NCBI GenBank assembly: GCA_031385545.1
Contig: JANNBN010000143.1
Location: 1 to 43,406 of the forward strand
Origin: JANNBN01 sp031385545
GTDB taxonomy: Bacteria > Actinomycetota > Acidimicrobiia > Acidimicrobiales > JANYDT01
Direction of reading: 5' to 3'
DNA: 43,406 bases
Positions 1 to 8,111 of this stretch are shown in pieces; within the stretch, counting starts at the first letter, position 1; each line of letters opens with the position of its first letter. Position numbers and translations under genes: made by a program. The notes beneath the pieces are model-generated. The model was not told the DNA's origin. It ran no database searches and was given only the letters and a program-made list of their open reading frames with translations.

Positions 1-976
1 ACACCGACGCACCCATCGTCTGGCGTCCCGGGTGTTCGAACACGATGTCGGGGTCTTCGCCGAGCAGCCCGCGCACGTCTTTTCCGAGCCTGCGCCACTC
101 GGCCTCGTCCTGCGTGTGCTCATCGGACCAGAACCGGTAGCCGGCTTCTTTCCGGTTGATCACGTTCTCGCAACCAAGTTCGTGCAGCAACTCGGCTTTT
201 TCTGGCGACGAGACGACGCCGACCGGTGTGCCGCCGCCGTTCAGCACGTACTGCACCGCGTACGCACCGATTCCTCCCGTTGCGCCCCAGATGAACACTG
301 AGTCGCCTTGTTTCATCCGCGCACCATTCCCGCTGACGAGCATCCGATAACTCGTGGAGCTACACAGCGCGTTGACAGCCGACTCTTCCCAGCTGAGGTG
401 CGCGGGTTTCGGCATCAGCTGATTCGCCTTCACCACAGCCACATCAGCCAAACCACCGAAGTTGGTCTCGAAACCCCAGATGCGCTGATTGCTTGCGAGC
501 ATCGAATCGTCATGCGCGCTCGGGTCCTGATCGTCGACATGGTTGCAGTGGATGGTCACCCGATCGCCAGGCTTCCAGTTGCGGACGGCAGAACCAACGC
601 GCAACACCACTCCCGAGCCGTCGGAACCAACCACGTGGTAGGGCAGCGCGTGCCGTTTGCCGTATTCGCTCTCCTTGCCCAAGCGGTCAAGGAAGCCGAA
701 CGTGGGCATCGGTTCGAAGATCGATGTCCACACGGTGTTGAAATTGATCGAACTCGCCATCATGGCGACGTAGGCCTCGTCGGGTGCAAGTTCCGGCACT
801 GCCACGTCGCGCAGCTTCAGGCTCTTGCGGGGGTCCTTGTCCGCCGACGCCATCCCGTCGAACATCGCTGCATCGGACCGTTCCACGACGACGGCCCGGA
901 ACGCTTCGGGGAGCGGCAGTGCGCCGATCTCCTGGCCGGAAGCACCGGCATTGATTGCAGCGACGATTTCTTGCAT
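1..976 (-). CDS. ccrA: Crotonyl-CoA carboxylase/reductase, C-terminus cut by window edge
   Basis: Reductive carboxylase of the MDR superfamily that converts crotonyl-CoA, CO2 and NADPH to ethylmalonyl-CoA (ethylmalonyl-CoA pathway or polyketide extender supply). About 325 codons are visible; the family usually has about 410-450, so the C-terminus lies beyond base 1. The start at 976 gives MQEIVAAI; an in-frame stop lies just upstream. Diagnostic blocks are SSINFNTVWTSIFEP, the YHVVGSDGSGVVLR segment, RIWGFETNFGGLADVAVVKA, the nucleotide-binding GATGGIG, and YRFWSDEHTQDEAEW followed by DPDIVFEHPGR near the edge. These long matches separate Ccr from ordinary quinone oxidoreductases. It is transcribed away from the thiolase at 1119, and the 142-bp gap must hold both promoters. 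Family assignment is secure; the pathway role is inferred from the family and neighbour. Confidence 0.93.
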   Translation of the reverse strand, partial: MQEIVAAINAGASGQEIGALPLPEAFRAVVVERSDAAMFDGMASADKDPRKSLKLRDVAVPELAPDEAYVAMMASSINFNTVWTSIFEPMPTFGFLDRLGKESEYGKRHALPYHVVGSDGSGVVLRVGSAVRNWKPGDRVTIHCNHVDDQDPSAHDDSMLASNQRIWGFETNFGGLADVAVVKANQLMPKPAHLSWEESAVNALCSSTSYRMLVSGNGARMKQGDSVFIWGATGGIGAYAVQYVLNGGGTPVGVVSSPEKAELLHELGCENVINRKEAGYRFWSDEHTQDEAEWRRLGKDVRGLLGEDPDIVFEHPGRQTMGASV

Positions 977-1118
977 GTATGCACGGTACGGGGTGCATAT
1001 TCAGCGTTTCCATTCAAGCGCTTGCAGCCGCCAGGCGACGATGCCGCTGAGTCAGCCGACTGCAAGCTGACTGGCAGGCCGGTTGGGAACAACGGTCGGA
1101 GAGGAGGAGAATGGAGCC

Positions 1119-2309
1119 ATGCCAGGATCAGTCATCGTCAGCGGCGCCCGCACCCCCATTGGCAAGATGTCCGGTGCGCTCACCAGTTTCTCGGCCGCAC
1201 AACTCGGCAGCATCGCAATCGCCGAGGCCCTCCGCCGCGCCGGTGTCCCTGGAGACCAGGTTGACCACGTCATCATGGGCCAGGTCCTGCTGGCCGGGAC
1301 GGGGCAGCTTCCTGCCCGCCAGGCTGCGCTCGGTGCCGGGCTTCCGATGCATGTGCCTGCGTCCATCGTCAACAAGGTGTGCCTGTCGGGCCTCAACGCC
1401 ATCTACCAGGCCGACCAGATGATCCAGGCGGGCGACGCCGACATCGTCGTTGCAGGTGGCATGGAGTCAATGACCAATGCCCCGTACATGATTCCCAACG
1501 GGCGCGGCGGCTACCGCTACGGAAACGCCGAACTGCTCGACGCGACCTTCCACGATGGGTTGTTCTGTGCGATCGACGCCGTCCCGATGGGTGCGGCGAC
1601 CGAGAAGTACGGCGCAGCGCACGCCTCCATCACCCGAGCCCGCCAGGACGAGTTCGCGGCCCAGTCGCACGAGCGGGCTGCGAACGCAGCGAAGGATGGA
1701 CGCCTGGCCGCCGAGATCGTGGCCGTACCGGTTGCGCAACGCAAGGGTGACCCGTTGATGGTCGAGACCGACGAGGGAGTGCGCCCGGGAACTACGGCCG
1801 AATCGCTCGGAGCCTTGCGGCCGGCCTTCGACAAGGCTGGGTCGATAACGGCAGGCAACGCCAGCCAGATTTCCGACGGTGCAAGCGCCGTCGTGGTGAT
1901 GTCAGCCGCGAAAGCAGCCGAGTTGGGGATCGCCCCACTCGGCGAGGTCGTCTCCTACGGAATGGTCGCAGGGCCGGACAGCCCCAGCCTGCTCCTGCAG
2001 CCGGCAAATGCAATCCGCAAAGCGCTGCACAAAGCTCAGTTGGCTGTCTCGGACCTTTCGCTGTTCGAGATGAACGAGGCTTTCGCGTCGGTCGCCCTCG
2101 CCAGCGCCGATGACCTTGGTGTCGGCCAGGACATCGTCAACGTCAACGGCGGCGCAATCGCACTTGGACACCCGATCGGAGCGTCGGGCAACCGCCTCGC
2201 GTTGTCGTTGCTGCTCGAGTTGCGACGCCGCGGAGCAACATACGGCGCTGCTGCACTGTGCGGCGGTGGAGGGCAGGGCGACGCGCTGATCGTTCGCGCA
2301 TTCAGCTGA
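1119..2309 (+). CDS. Acetyl-CoA acetyltransferase (thiolase)
   Basis: Condenses two acetyl-CoA to acetoacetyl-CoA, or does the reverse thiolysis. The 396-residue product has the usual length. The nucleophilic Cys is about residue 88 in VNKVCLSGLNAI, the catalytic His lies in NGGAIALGHPIGASG, and the second Cys is in ALCGGGGQGDA. GGMESMTNAPY is typical of the PhaA/AtoB group. The start at 1119 is preferred over frames from 1083 or 1111 because a strong ribosome binding site (GAGGAGGAG, 1101-1109) lies nine bases upstream and the protein then begins MPGSVIVSGARTPIGK, as in the family. The divergent ccrA suggests that acetoacetyl-CoA feeds a crotonyl-CoA/ethylmalonyl-CoA route, but hydroxybutyryl-CoA dehydrogenase and crotonase genes are not in the window. 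Confidence 0.93.
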   Translation: MPGSVIVSGARTPIGKMSGALTSFSAAQLGSIAIAEALRRAGVPGDQVDHVIMGQVLLAGTGQLPARQAALGAGLPMHVPASIVNKVCLSGLNAIYQADQMIQAGDADIVVAGGMESMTNAPYMIPNGRGGYRYGNAELLDATFHDGLFCAIDAVPMGAATEKYGAAHASITRARQDEFAAQSHERAANAAKDGRLAAEIVAVPVAQRKGDPLMVETDEGVRPGTTAESLGALRPAFDKAGSITAGNASQISDGASAVVVMSAAKAAELGIAPLGEVVSYGMVAGPDSPSLLLQPANAIRKALHKAQLAVSDLSLFEMNEAFASVALASADDLGVGQDIVNVNGGAIALGHPIGASGNRLALSLLLELRRRGATYGAAALCGGGGQGDALIVRAFS

Positions 2310-2411
2310 AGCGGCGTTCACGGTCCGCCCGGGCCGGTGACGCGAACCGCAGCACTGAGATTTTGTTCACATATGGCTCATTCGCCAACCCTGGGGAGGA
2401 GACGGTTCTCC

Positions 2412-2459
2412 ATGTCTGGGACACTGGTTGCATCAGTTCCCGACGACCCGATGGTGTGA
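2412..2459 (+). CDS. Putative 15-codon leader ORF upstream of the sugar-nucleotide operon
   Basis: Encodes MSGTLVASVPDDPMV and stops at 2457-2459, one base before the GTG start of the epimerase gene at 2461. It has the best ribosome binding site of the region (GGGGAGGAG, 2393-2401, ten bases upstream). The epimerase GTG has no recognisable site of its own. This arrangement suggests translational coupling. Alternatives are that the peptide is the true N-terminus joined by a frameshift or sequencing error, or that the epimerase starts at the in-frame TTG at 2428. Translation is not proven. Confidence 0.4.
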   Translation: MSGTLVASVPDDPMV

Positions 2460-2460
2460 C

Positions 2461-3591
2461 GTGACCCAGCAGACCGACCTTTCCACCGCGAACGCACGCG
2501 AGGTGGTGCAGACAGACCTCGACGACATCTGCGCCCGCCTGTCCGACGAACTCGGCACCATGGCTGGAAAGCGCTTGCTACTGGTGGGAGGTGCCGGTTT
2601 CCTCGGTTACTACCTCGTTCAGACGATCCTCCACTTCAACGAGACGGCCGCAGCGCCGATCGACCTCACCGTCTACGACAGTTACGTCCGCGGCGTCCCG
2701 CAGTGGCTGAGCGATTTGGATGGCACACCCAACCTCACGCTCGCCACTCACGACGTCACCGATCCCGTCCCGGCCGGGCTGGGCTCGGTCCAGTTCATCA
2801 TTCACGCCGCGTCGATCGCGTCACCGATCTACTACCGACAGCACCCGATCGAAACGATGGATGCCAACGTCAATGGGCTGCGCAATCTCCTTGAGTACTC
2901 CCGAGCCCAGCAGAACACCGTCGACCCGGTCGAGGGTTTCCTGTTCTATTCGACGAGCGAGATCTACGGCGATCCGCTCCCCCAGGACATTCCCACACCC
3001 GAGACCTACCGAGGCAACGTGTCGTGCACCGGCCCACGGGCGTGTTACGACGAGTCCAAGCGCTACGGCGAAACACTCTGTGTCAACTTCGCCCAGCAAT
3101 ACGGCCTGCCCATCAAGACGGCTCGGCCGTTCAACAACTATGGCCCGGGTCTGAAGATCACCGACGCTCGTGTGCTGCCCGACTTTGCCCGCGATGTTCT
3201 CGCCGGTCGTGACATCGTGATGTATTCCGACGGCGCACCGTCGCGAACCTTTTGCTACATCGCAGACGCCGTTGTCGGCTACTACAAGGTCCTGGTGAAG
3301 GGACGGGCGGGCGAGGCGTACAACATCGGCACCGAGACGCCGGAGATCTCCATGCGAGAGCTTGCGGACCGGGTGGTCGAGGCATCTCGTGAACTGTTCG
3401 GCTATCAGGGCAAAGTGGTGTTCGCGAAGTCCTCGGACGAGGCGTATCTCGTCGACAATCCGAATCGCCGCTGCCCGATCATCAGCAAAGCCCGTACCGA
3501 GCTTGGGTACGAACCGACCGTCGGTATCGACGACGGTCTCACCCGTGCGCTGACGTGGTACCTCGGTAACCAAGAAGCATCGGAGGCTTGA
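2461..3591 (+). CDS. NAD-dependent epimerase/dehydratase, UDP-glucuronate decarboxylase-like
   Basis: Extended short-chain dehydrogenase acting on a nucleotide sugar. It has an N-terminal Rossmann motif (GGAGFLGYYLV), a catalytic Ser/Thr region (YSTSEIYGDP) and the YxxxK pair in CYDESKRYGE. ARPFNNYGPG and FCYIADAV are typical of the UXS/GalE group. The YDESKRYGE form resembles UDP-glucuronate decarboxylases (UDP-GlcA to UDP-xylose), and the next gene makes UDP-GlcA, so UXS activity is the best guess. A role on a CDP-sugar, suggested by the cytidylyltransferase at 6996, remains possible. GTG at 2461 gives 376 residues with a 45-residue extension before the Rossmann core; ATG at 2563 or TTG at 2428 are alternatives. 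It is the first large gene of an operon running to 7766, and the next ATG is one base after its stop. Confidence 0.82.
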   Translation: MTQQTDLSTANAREVVQTDLDDICARLSDELGTMAGKRLLLVGGAGFLGYYLVQTILHFNETAAAPIDLTVYDSYVRGVPQWLSDLDGTPNLTLATHDVTDPVPAGLGSVQFIIHAASIASPIYYRQHPIETMDANVNGLRNLLEYSRAQQNTVDPVEGFLFYSTSEIYGDPLPQDIPTPETYRGNVSCTGPRACYDESKRYGETLCVNFAQQYGLPIKTARPFNNYGPGLKITDARVLPDFARDVLAGRDIVMYSDGAPSRTFCYIADAVVGYYKVLVKGRAGEAYNIGTETPEISMRELADRVVEASRELFGYQGKVVFAKSSDEAYLVDNPNRRCPIISKARTELGYEPTVGIDDGLTRALTWYLGNQEASEA

Positions 3592-3592
3592 A

Positions 3593-4954
3593 ATGAAGGT
3601 ATCAATCGCCGGAACCGGATATGTCGGTCTCGTCAGCGGCGTGTGTCTTGCGCACTATGGCCACGACGTCACCTGCATCGACATCGACCGGTCGAAGGTC
3701 GATGCCATCAACAGCGGAATCTCCCCGATCTACGAGCCCGGCCTCGATGAGTTGCTCGCGGCAAACGTCGGTGTGCGGTTGCGCGCCACCACCGATCTGC
3801 GCGCAGCGGTCGAGTCGACCGACATCACCCTCATCGCAGTCGGTACCCCGTTCGACGGTGAACACATCGACCTGCGCTTCGTTGAAGGAGTCGCCCGCGA
3901 AATCGGCGATGTACTGCGCACCAAGGACAGCTACCACACCGTCATCGTCAAGAGCACGGTGGTGCCGGGCACCACGGAAGGCCCCGTCCTTCGCGCACTG
4001 GAAGAATCGTCCGGCAAGGTGGCAGGCAGAGACTTCGGACTTGGCATGAACCCCGAGTTCCTGAAGGAAGGCGAAGCAATCGAGGACTTCATGCAACCGG
4101 ATCGCATCGTGCTCGGTGGCGTCGATGACCGATCGATCGATGCGCTCGGGCAGCTCTACGCGCCGTTCACTTCGGTCGAGAAGATCCGTACCAGCCCCCG
4201 CACAGCCGAGATGATCAAGTACACGGCGAATTCGCTGCTCGCAACGATGATCTCGTACTCGAACGAGATCGCCAATCTGTGCACCGCAGTTGGGGTCGAC
4301 GTCACCGACGCCTTCATGGGCGTCCACCTCGACAAGCGGTTGTCCCCCATCCTCGAAGACGGGACTCGCATCACCCCCTCCATCGCCACGTACCTGTGGC
4401 CCGGTTGCGGGTTCGGAGGCAGCTGCTTCCCGAAGGACGTCAAGGCCCTCATCGCATACGGCGAAGACGCAGGGTCGCCGATGCCGATGCTGCGATCCGT
4501 CGTCGACATCAACAACGCGCAACCGCAGCGCATGATCGATCTGCTCACATATCACTATCCAGACCTGTCAGGTCGCCCGGTCACCGTGCTCGGCGTCGCG
4601 TTCAAGCCGGGCACGGACGACATCCGTGAATCCCCCGGCATCGCCATCGTGCAGCGGCTCTCCGAATTGGGTGCGACCGTCACGGTGCACGACCCCGTGG
4701 CCGAGGCCGCAGCGCGCAAGGTACTACCGGACACGGTTCAGTTCGCCGGTGAGCTGACCGACGCAATTGCCAACGCCGACGCGGTGCTGCTCACGACGCG
4801 GTGGGCGCTGTACGCCGACCTGTCGTCGGCGGTGAAATTGCTCCCGAAGACACCTCTCGTGATCGACGGCCGCCGCATGCTGGACAAGAACGACTTCGAC
4901 CGTTTCGAGGCCATCGGCCTTCCGATCGGTTCCAGTGCGAAGGCCCCGGCATGA
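3593..4954 (+). CDS. ugd: UDP-glucose 6-dehydrogenase
   Basis: Oxidises UDP-glucose to UDP-glucuronate with 2 NAD+. The 453-residue length fits the family. The N-terminal Rossmann motif is GTGYVGLVSGVCLAHYGHDV, followed by ID-ID at the ribose site. KSTVVPGTTEGP and GMNPEFLKEGEAIEDF are family blocks, and the catalytic Cys sits in CGFGGSCFPKDVKAL. The C-terminal UDP-binding domain has GVAFKPGTDDIRESP. It starts one base after the epimerase stop and its TGA overlaps the next ATG (ATGA), so it is probably translated from the same message. It supplies UDP-GlcA for the polysaccharide and substrate for the preceding decarboxylase-like enzyme. It is distinct from the WecC-type dehydrogenase at 25791. 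Confidence 0.95.
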   Translation: MKVSIAGTGYVGLVSGVCLAHYGHDVTCIDIDRSKVDAINSGISPIYEPGLDELLAANVGVRLRATTDLRAAVESTDITLIAVGTPFDGEHIDLRFVEGVAREIGDVLRTKDSYHTVIVKSTVVPGTTEGPVLRALEESSGKVAGRDFGLGMNPEFLKEGEAIEDFMQPDRIVLGGVDDRSIDALGQLYAPFTSVEKIRTSPRTAEMIKYTANSLLATMISYSNEIANLCTAVGVDVTDAFMGVHLDKRLSPILEDGTRITPSIATYLWPGCGFGGSCFPKDVKALIAYGEDAGSPMPMLRSVVDINNAQPQRMIDLLTYHYPDLSGRPVTVLGVAFKPGTDDIRESPGIAIVQRLSELGATVTVHDPVAEAAARKVLPDTVQFAGELTDAIANADAVLLTTRWALYADLSSAVKLLPKTPLVIDGRRMLDKNDFDRFEAIGLPIGSSAKAPA

Positions 4955-6255
4955 TCCTCGTCGACACTGCGCTCGCACAGCGCGCAGCAGACAACAACCC
5001 GGTTCTCTTCGGCATGTTCGGAGCCGGGTTCATGGCTGCGGGAATCGCCAACCAGATGCAGTACATGACCGGGATCCGGCTGGCCGCCGTGTGCAATCGC
5101 ACACCAGCCAACGCGGTCGCCATGCTCACCAAGCACGGCCTCTCCGACGTGGAAGAGGTCAGCTCCACCGAGCAACTCGACGCAGTCATCCGCCGCGGCG
5201 GGTGTGCCGTCACCGCCGACCCGCACGTCATGGCAGCGTCCGCGGTCATCGAGTGTCTCGTCGAGGCCACCGGCCATGTCGAATACGGCGCCCAGGCCAC
5301 CATGGCGGCCATCGACAACGCCAAGCACATGGTGCTGATGAACGCCGAACTCGATGGCACCGTTGGACCCATCCTCAAGGTCAAGGCTGACGCGGCCGGC
5401 GTTGTGCTCACCGGTTGCGATGGTGACCAGCCCGGCGTCGAGATCAACCTCGTCCGCTTCGTCAAGACCATGGGCCTCGTGCCACGAGTGTGCGGCAACA
5501 TCAAAGGGTTGCAGGACCGTTATCGCAACCCCACAACCCAGGCGAGCTTCGCCAAGCAGTGGGGCCAAACGGCCAACATGGTCACCAGCTTCGCCGATGG
5601 CACCAAGATCTCCTTCGAACAGGCGATCGTTGCCAACGCAACGGGTATGCGCGTTGCGCAGCGCGGCATGATCGGCATCGAACACAGGGGTCATGTCGAC
5701 GAACTTGTCGGAAGCTACGACATGGATCAGGTCCGTGAACTTGGCGGCATCGTCGAGTACGTGGTCGGCTCGGTTCCCAGCCCTGGGGTGTTCGTGTTCG
5801 CAGAGGCGCAGGACGCCACCCAGGCGCACTATCTGAACTACGGAAAGCTTGGAGCAGGCCCGGTGTACAGCTTCTACACCCCGTACCACCTCACCATCTT
5901 CGAAGTTCCGCTCACCGTTGCCAGGGTTGTGCTGTTCGGCGACGCTGCAATTGCACCCATCGCCGGACCCGTCGTTGACGTCGTCACCGCAGCCAAGGTG
6001 GACTCTTCGGCCGGCACCGTTCTTGATGGTCTTGGCGAGTACCTCACGTACGGCATGTGCGAGAACGTGGACACCTCTCGATCACAAGACCTGCTCCCGA
6101 TGGGACTCGCTGAGGGATGCCGCTTGCTCCGTGACGTGAAGAAGGACGACTTCATCCGATTCTCAGACGTCGAACTACCGGCGGATTCACTCACCATCGA
6201 TCTGTGGCGCGAACAGCAGGCCTATTTCGCGGACCTGGCTGCACCCTCGGCATGA
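4951..6255 (+). CDS. Homoserine-dehydrogenase-like oxidoreductase with C-terminal SAF domain (COG4091 type)
   Basis: A 434-residue NAD(P)-dependent protein. The N-terminal Rossmann domain has FGMFGAGFMAAGIANQM, with a long middle domain (GCDGDQPGVEINLVRFVKTM; RYRNPTTQASFAKQWGQ) and a C-terminal SAF-like part (LLPMGLAEGCRLLRDVKKDDFIRFSDVEL). This matches the predicted homoserine dehydrogenases with a SAF domain, whose chemistry is not well established. The start at 4951 overlaps the ugd stop by four bases; a much longer upstream extension would run over ugd and is unlikely. It sits between ugd and an RmlC-like epimerase in a sugar-nucleotide operon, so a redox step on a nucleotide sugar or branched-sugar precursor is more likely than homoserine metabolism. 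That function is inference. Confidence 0.75.
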   Translation: MILVDTALAQRAADNNPVLFGMFGAGFMAAGIANQMQYMTGIRLAAVCNRTPANAVAMLTKHGLSDVEEVSSTEQLDAVIRRGGCAVTADPHVMAASAVIECLVEATGHVEYGAQATMAAIDNAKHMVLMNAELDGTVGPILKVKADAAGVVLTGCDGDQPGVEINLVRFVKTMGLVPRVCGNIKGLQDRYRNPTTQASFAKQWGQTANMVTSFADGTKISFEQAIVANATGMRVAQRGMIGIEHRGHVDELVGSYDMDQVRELGGIVEYVVGSVPSPGVFVFAEAQDATQAHYLNYGKLGAGPVYSFYTPYHLTIFEVPLTVARVVLFGDAAIAPIAGPVVDVVTAAKVDSSAGTVLDGLGEYLTYGMCENVDTSRSQDLLPMGLAEGCRLLRDVKKDDFIRFSDVELPADSLTIDLWREQQAYFADLAAPSA

Positions 6256-6839
6256 TCTTCACGCCGACTCCCCTCGCTGGATCATTCGTCATCGACATCG
6301 AACCGAGGACCGACGACCGGGGCTTCTTCTCCCGTTCGTACTGCGTCGAAGAATTCGCAGCAGCGGGAATCGACCACCGTGTCGTCCAGGAGAACGTCTC
6401 CTTCAACCACCTCGCAGGCACCTGTCGCGGCATCCACTTCCAACGGCCGCCTCACGCCGAAGCGAAGCTCGTCCGCTGCACCGCTGGGGAAATCTTCGAT
6501 GTGGTCGTAGACCTGCGGCCGGAATCGGACACCTTCGGCGAGTGGTACGGCGTCGAACTGACCGCCGAGAACCGACGCGCGTTGTACGTACCGGTGCGCT
6601 GTGGCCATGCCTATCTGACACTGACCGACGGTGCCGAAGTCACCTATCAGGTGAGCCACCGCTATAACGGCTCAGCCGAAGGTGGCCTGCGGCCCGATGA
6701 CCCGGCAATCGGAGTGCAATGGCCTCGTCCATTGAGCGTGGTGTCGCCGAAGGACATGGACTGGCCCTCACTTGGCGAGCAACGGTCACAATTCGAAATC
6801 AGCATGCGTGTTGGTCCTTCGGTAACTCGCTGCGAGTGA
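6252..6839 (+). CDS. RmlC-like dTDP-4-dehydrorhamnose 3,5-epimerase family protein
   Basis: Cupin epimerase of 195 residues that inverts C3 and/or C5 of a 4-keto nucleotide sugar. Visible elements are TDDRGFFSRSY near the N-terminus, the catalytic His in CRGIHFQRPPHAEAKLVRC with the conserved Lys, the second His in CGHAYLTLTDG, active-site tyrosines in TYQVSHRYNG, and AEGGLRPDDPAIGVQWP. The usual GFAHGF segment is changed to RCGHAY. No rmlA, rmlB or rmlD is present, so the substrate may be CDP-linked (see the gene at 6996) rather than dTDP-linked. The start at 6252 overlaps the previous stop by four bases (ATGA). Confidence 0.85.
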   Translation: MIFTPTPLAGSFVIDIEPRTDDRGFFSRSYCVEEFAAAGIDHRVVQENVSFNHLAGTCRGIHFQRPPHAEAKLVRCTAGEIFDVVVDLRPESDTFGEWYGVELTAENRRALYVPVRCGHAYLTLTDGAEVTYQVSHRYNGSAEGGLRPDDPAIGVQWPRPLSVVSPKDMDWPSLGEQRSQFEISMRVGPSVTRCE

Positions 6840-6939
6840 GCGGACGTTCATCAACGAGCGTGAAATCTCGGGTCGAGCCTGTACTGCTGGAGAACCGGCC
6901 GCTTAGGCTTCGCAGGTCGCACGTTGGTGCAGAACAAAG

Positions 6940-6999
6940 ATGAAAGAAGCAGCAATGAGCGAGCGCAGTGAAGTCGGTTTCGGTGGGTGGTCCCGGTGA
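6940..6999 (+). CDS. Putative 19-codon leader ORF coupled to the cytidylyltransferase
   Basis: Reads MKEAAMSERSEVGFGGWSR and ends with a TGA (6997-6999) that overlaps the GTG start at 6996 (GTGA). A second in-frame ATG at 6955 is preceded by GAAAGAAG, an adequate ribosome binding site, which would give 14 residues. The downstream gene lacks a convincing site of its own, so coupled translation is plausible. With the ORF at 2412 this is the second short leader in the operon. No similarity to a known leader peptide is recognised and translation is unproven. Confidence 0.38.
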   Translation: MKEAAMSERSEVGFGGWSR

Positions 7000-7766
7000 A
7001 GGTTGTGCTGTTGGCAGGTGGGCTTGGTACCCGCCTTGCGGAAGAGACATCTATCCGTCCGAAGCCAATGGTTGAAGTCGGCGGCAATCCGATCTTGTGG
7101 CACATCATGAAGATCTACTCGCACTACGGGCTGAATGACTTCGTCGTGTGCTGCGGATACAAGGGCTGGGTCATCAAGGAATACTTCGCCCAGTACTTCA
7201 TGAAGACTGCCGACGTCACGTTCGACTTGGCGTCGAACACCATGGAGGTCCACGGGCAGCGGACCGAGCCATGGCGGGTCACCCTGGTCGACACCGGTGA
7301 GGCCACGATGACAGGCGGGCGCATCAAGCGCGTGGCCGAGCACCTCGACGGTACGTTCTGCTTGACATACGGCGACGGTGTTGCCGATGTCGACATCGCG
7401 AAGCTCATCGAGTTCCATCGCGCAGAAGGCCGTGCTGCCACCCTGACCGCCGTTCAGCCTGCGGGCCGCTTCGGCGCACTCGCGCTCAACTCGGGCCAAA
7501 CCGGGGCGACATCGTTCCACGAAAAGCCGGACGGCGACGGCGCGTGGGTGAACGGTGGGTTCTTCGTGTGCGAACCGTCGGTCATCGACCACATCGCAGA
7601 TGACACAACAGTCTGGGAACAGGCGCCGCTCGGTACCCTTGCGGCGAACGGGCAGCTTTCGGCGTTCCGCCACTCCGGCTTCTGGCAACCGATGGACAGT
7701 CTCAACGACAAGCGGAAGCTTGAAGACTTGTGGACGAGCGGGTCGGCGCCGTGGAAGAAATGGTGA
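6996..7766 (+). CDS. rfbF: Glucose-1-phosphate cytidylyltransferase
   Basis: Nucleotidyltransferase making CDP-glucose from CTP and glucose 1-phosphate. The 256-residue length is typical. The N-terminal signature KVVLLAGGLGTRLAEET is followed by RPKPMVEVGGNPILWHIMKIYSHYG and by FVVCCGYKGWVIKEYF, which are strongly RfbF-like; LTYGDGVADVD carries the metal-binding Asp, and VNGGFFV and WQPMDSLNDKRKLE complete the set. GTG at 6996 places the nucleotide loop at the usual distance. The gene is separated from rmlC by 156 bp containing the leader ORF. Its partner CDP-glucose 4,6-dehydratase (RfbG) is absent from the window, so the fate of CDP-glucose is unclear. A hairpin-rich stretch follows the stop. 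Confidence 0.92.
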   Translation: MKVVLLAGGLGTRLAEETSIRPKPMVEVGGNPILWHIMKIYSHYGLNDFVVCCGYKGWVIKEYFAQYFMKTADVTFDLASNTMEVHGQRTEPWRVTLVDTGEATMTGGRIKRVAEHLDGTFCLTYGDGVADVDIAKLIEFHRAEGRAATLTAVQPAGRFGALALNSGQTGATSFHEKPDGDGAWVNGGFFVCEPSVIDHIADDTTVWEQAPLGTLAANGQLSAFRHSGFWQPMDSLNDKRKLEDLWTSGSAPWKKW

Positions 7767-7777
7767 GCACGCACGGG

Positions 7778-7808
7778 GTCTAGACGCGGACTAGACGGGG
7801 TCTGACCC
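7778..7808 (+). repeat. Inverted-repeat block after rfbF, possible terminator or REP-like element
   Basis: Two small dyads lie just after the rfbF stop: GTCTAG (7778-7783) with CTAGAC (7791-7796) around a seven-base loop, and GGGTCTGACCC (7798-7808). CTAGAC is itself part of a repeated CTAGACG motif. There is no T-run, so classic intrinsic termination is doubtful. It may end the sugar-nucleotide operon or be a dispersed intergenic palindrome. Confidence 0.3.
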
Positions 7809-8111
7809 AACGGACTACCCCAACGTTGCCGCGTTGCCGATGGGCATTCTTTCGCCAGCGCTACTCACCGGAGGACCCGCTCACCAACGGTCATGAATTC
7901 GCACCATTTCGCTATGACCCCTCGTTCGGTGTGGCTTAGGCTCTGCATGGGCTCGAAGCGGTGACTTACCAAATGCCCGTTTCAAAAGGCTTTGTTTCAC
8001 AAAATCAGGATGTGGTTGGATGCGAAAAGCGGTGACGAAAATGGCTCGGGCATTGGTCCCTTCTGACGTTCGTGCGGGACTCGCCCATCGTTGCGCAGAT
8101 GGTCATTGGTC
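7809..8111. other. Non-coding gap between rfbF and the first glycosyltransferase
   Basis: Together with the inverted-repeat block this leaves 345 bases without a convincing gene. The stretch around 7975-8045 is noticeably richer in A and T than its surroundings (runs such as TTTCAAAAGG and TTTCACAAAA) and is the likely promoter region for the glycosyltransferase at 8112, but I cannot place -35 and -10 boxes with confidence. No tRNA or obvious riboswitch is seen. Confidence 0.4.

Noticed and set aside
308..1264. 318-codon plus-strand frame over ccrA
   Set aside because: The minus strand encodes an unmistakable Ccr; the plus frame is a shadow.
2310..2460. Promoter boxes before the sugar-nucleotide operon
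   Set aside because: The segment around 2360-2380 is AT-richer but no -35/-10 pair with proper spacing could be placed.
2821..5889. Long minus-strand frames opposite the epimerase, ugd and SAF-domain genes
   Set aside because: All lie opposite genes with strong motifs and good coupling; no independent signature.
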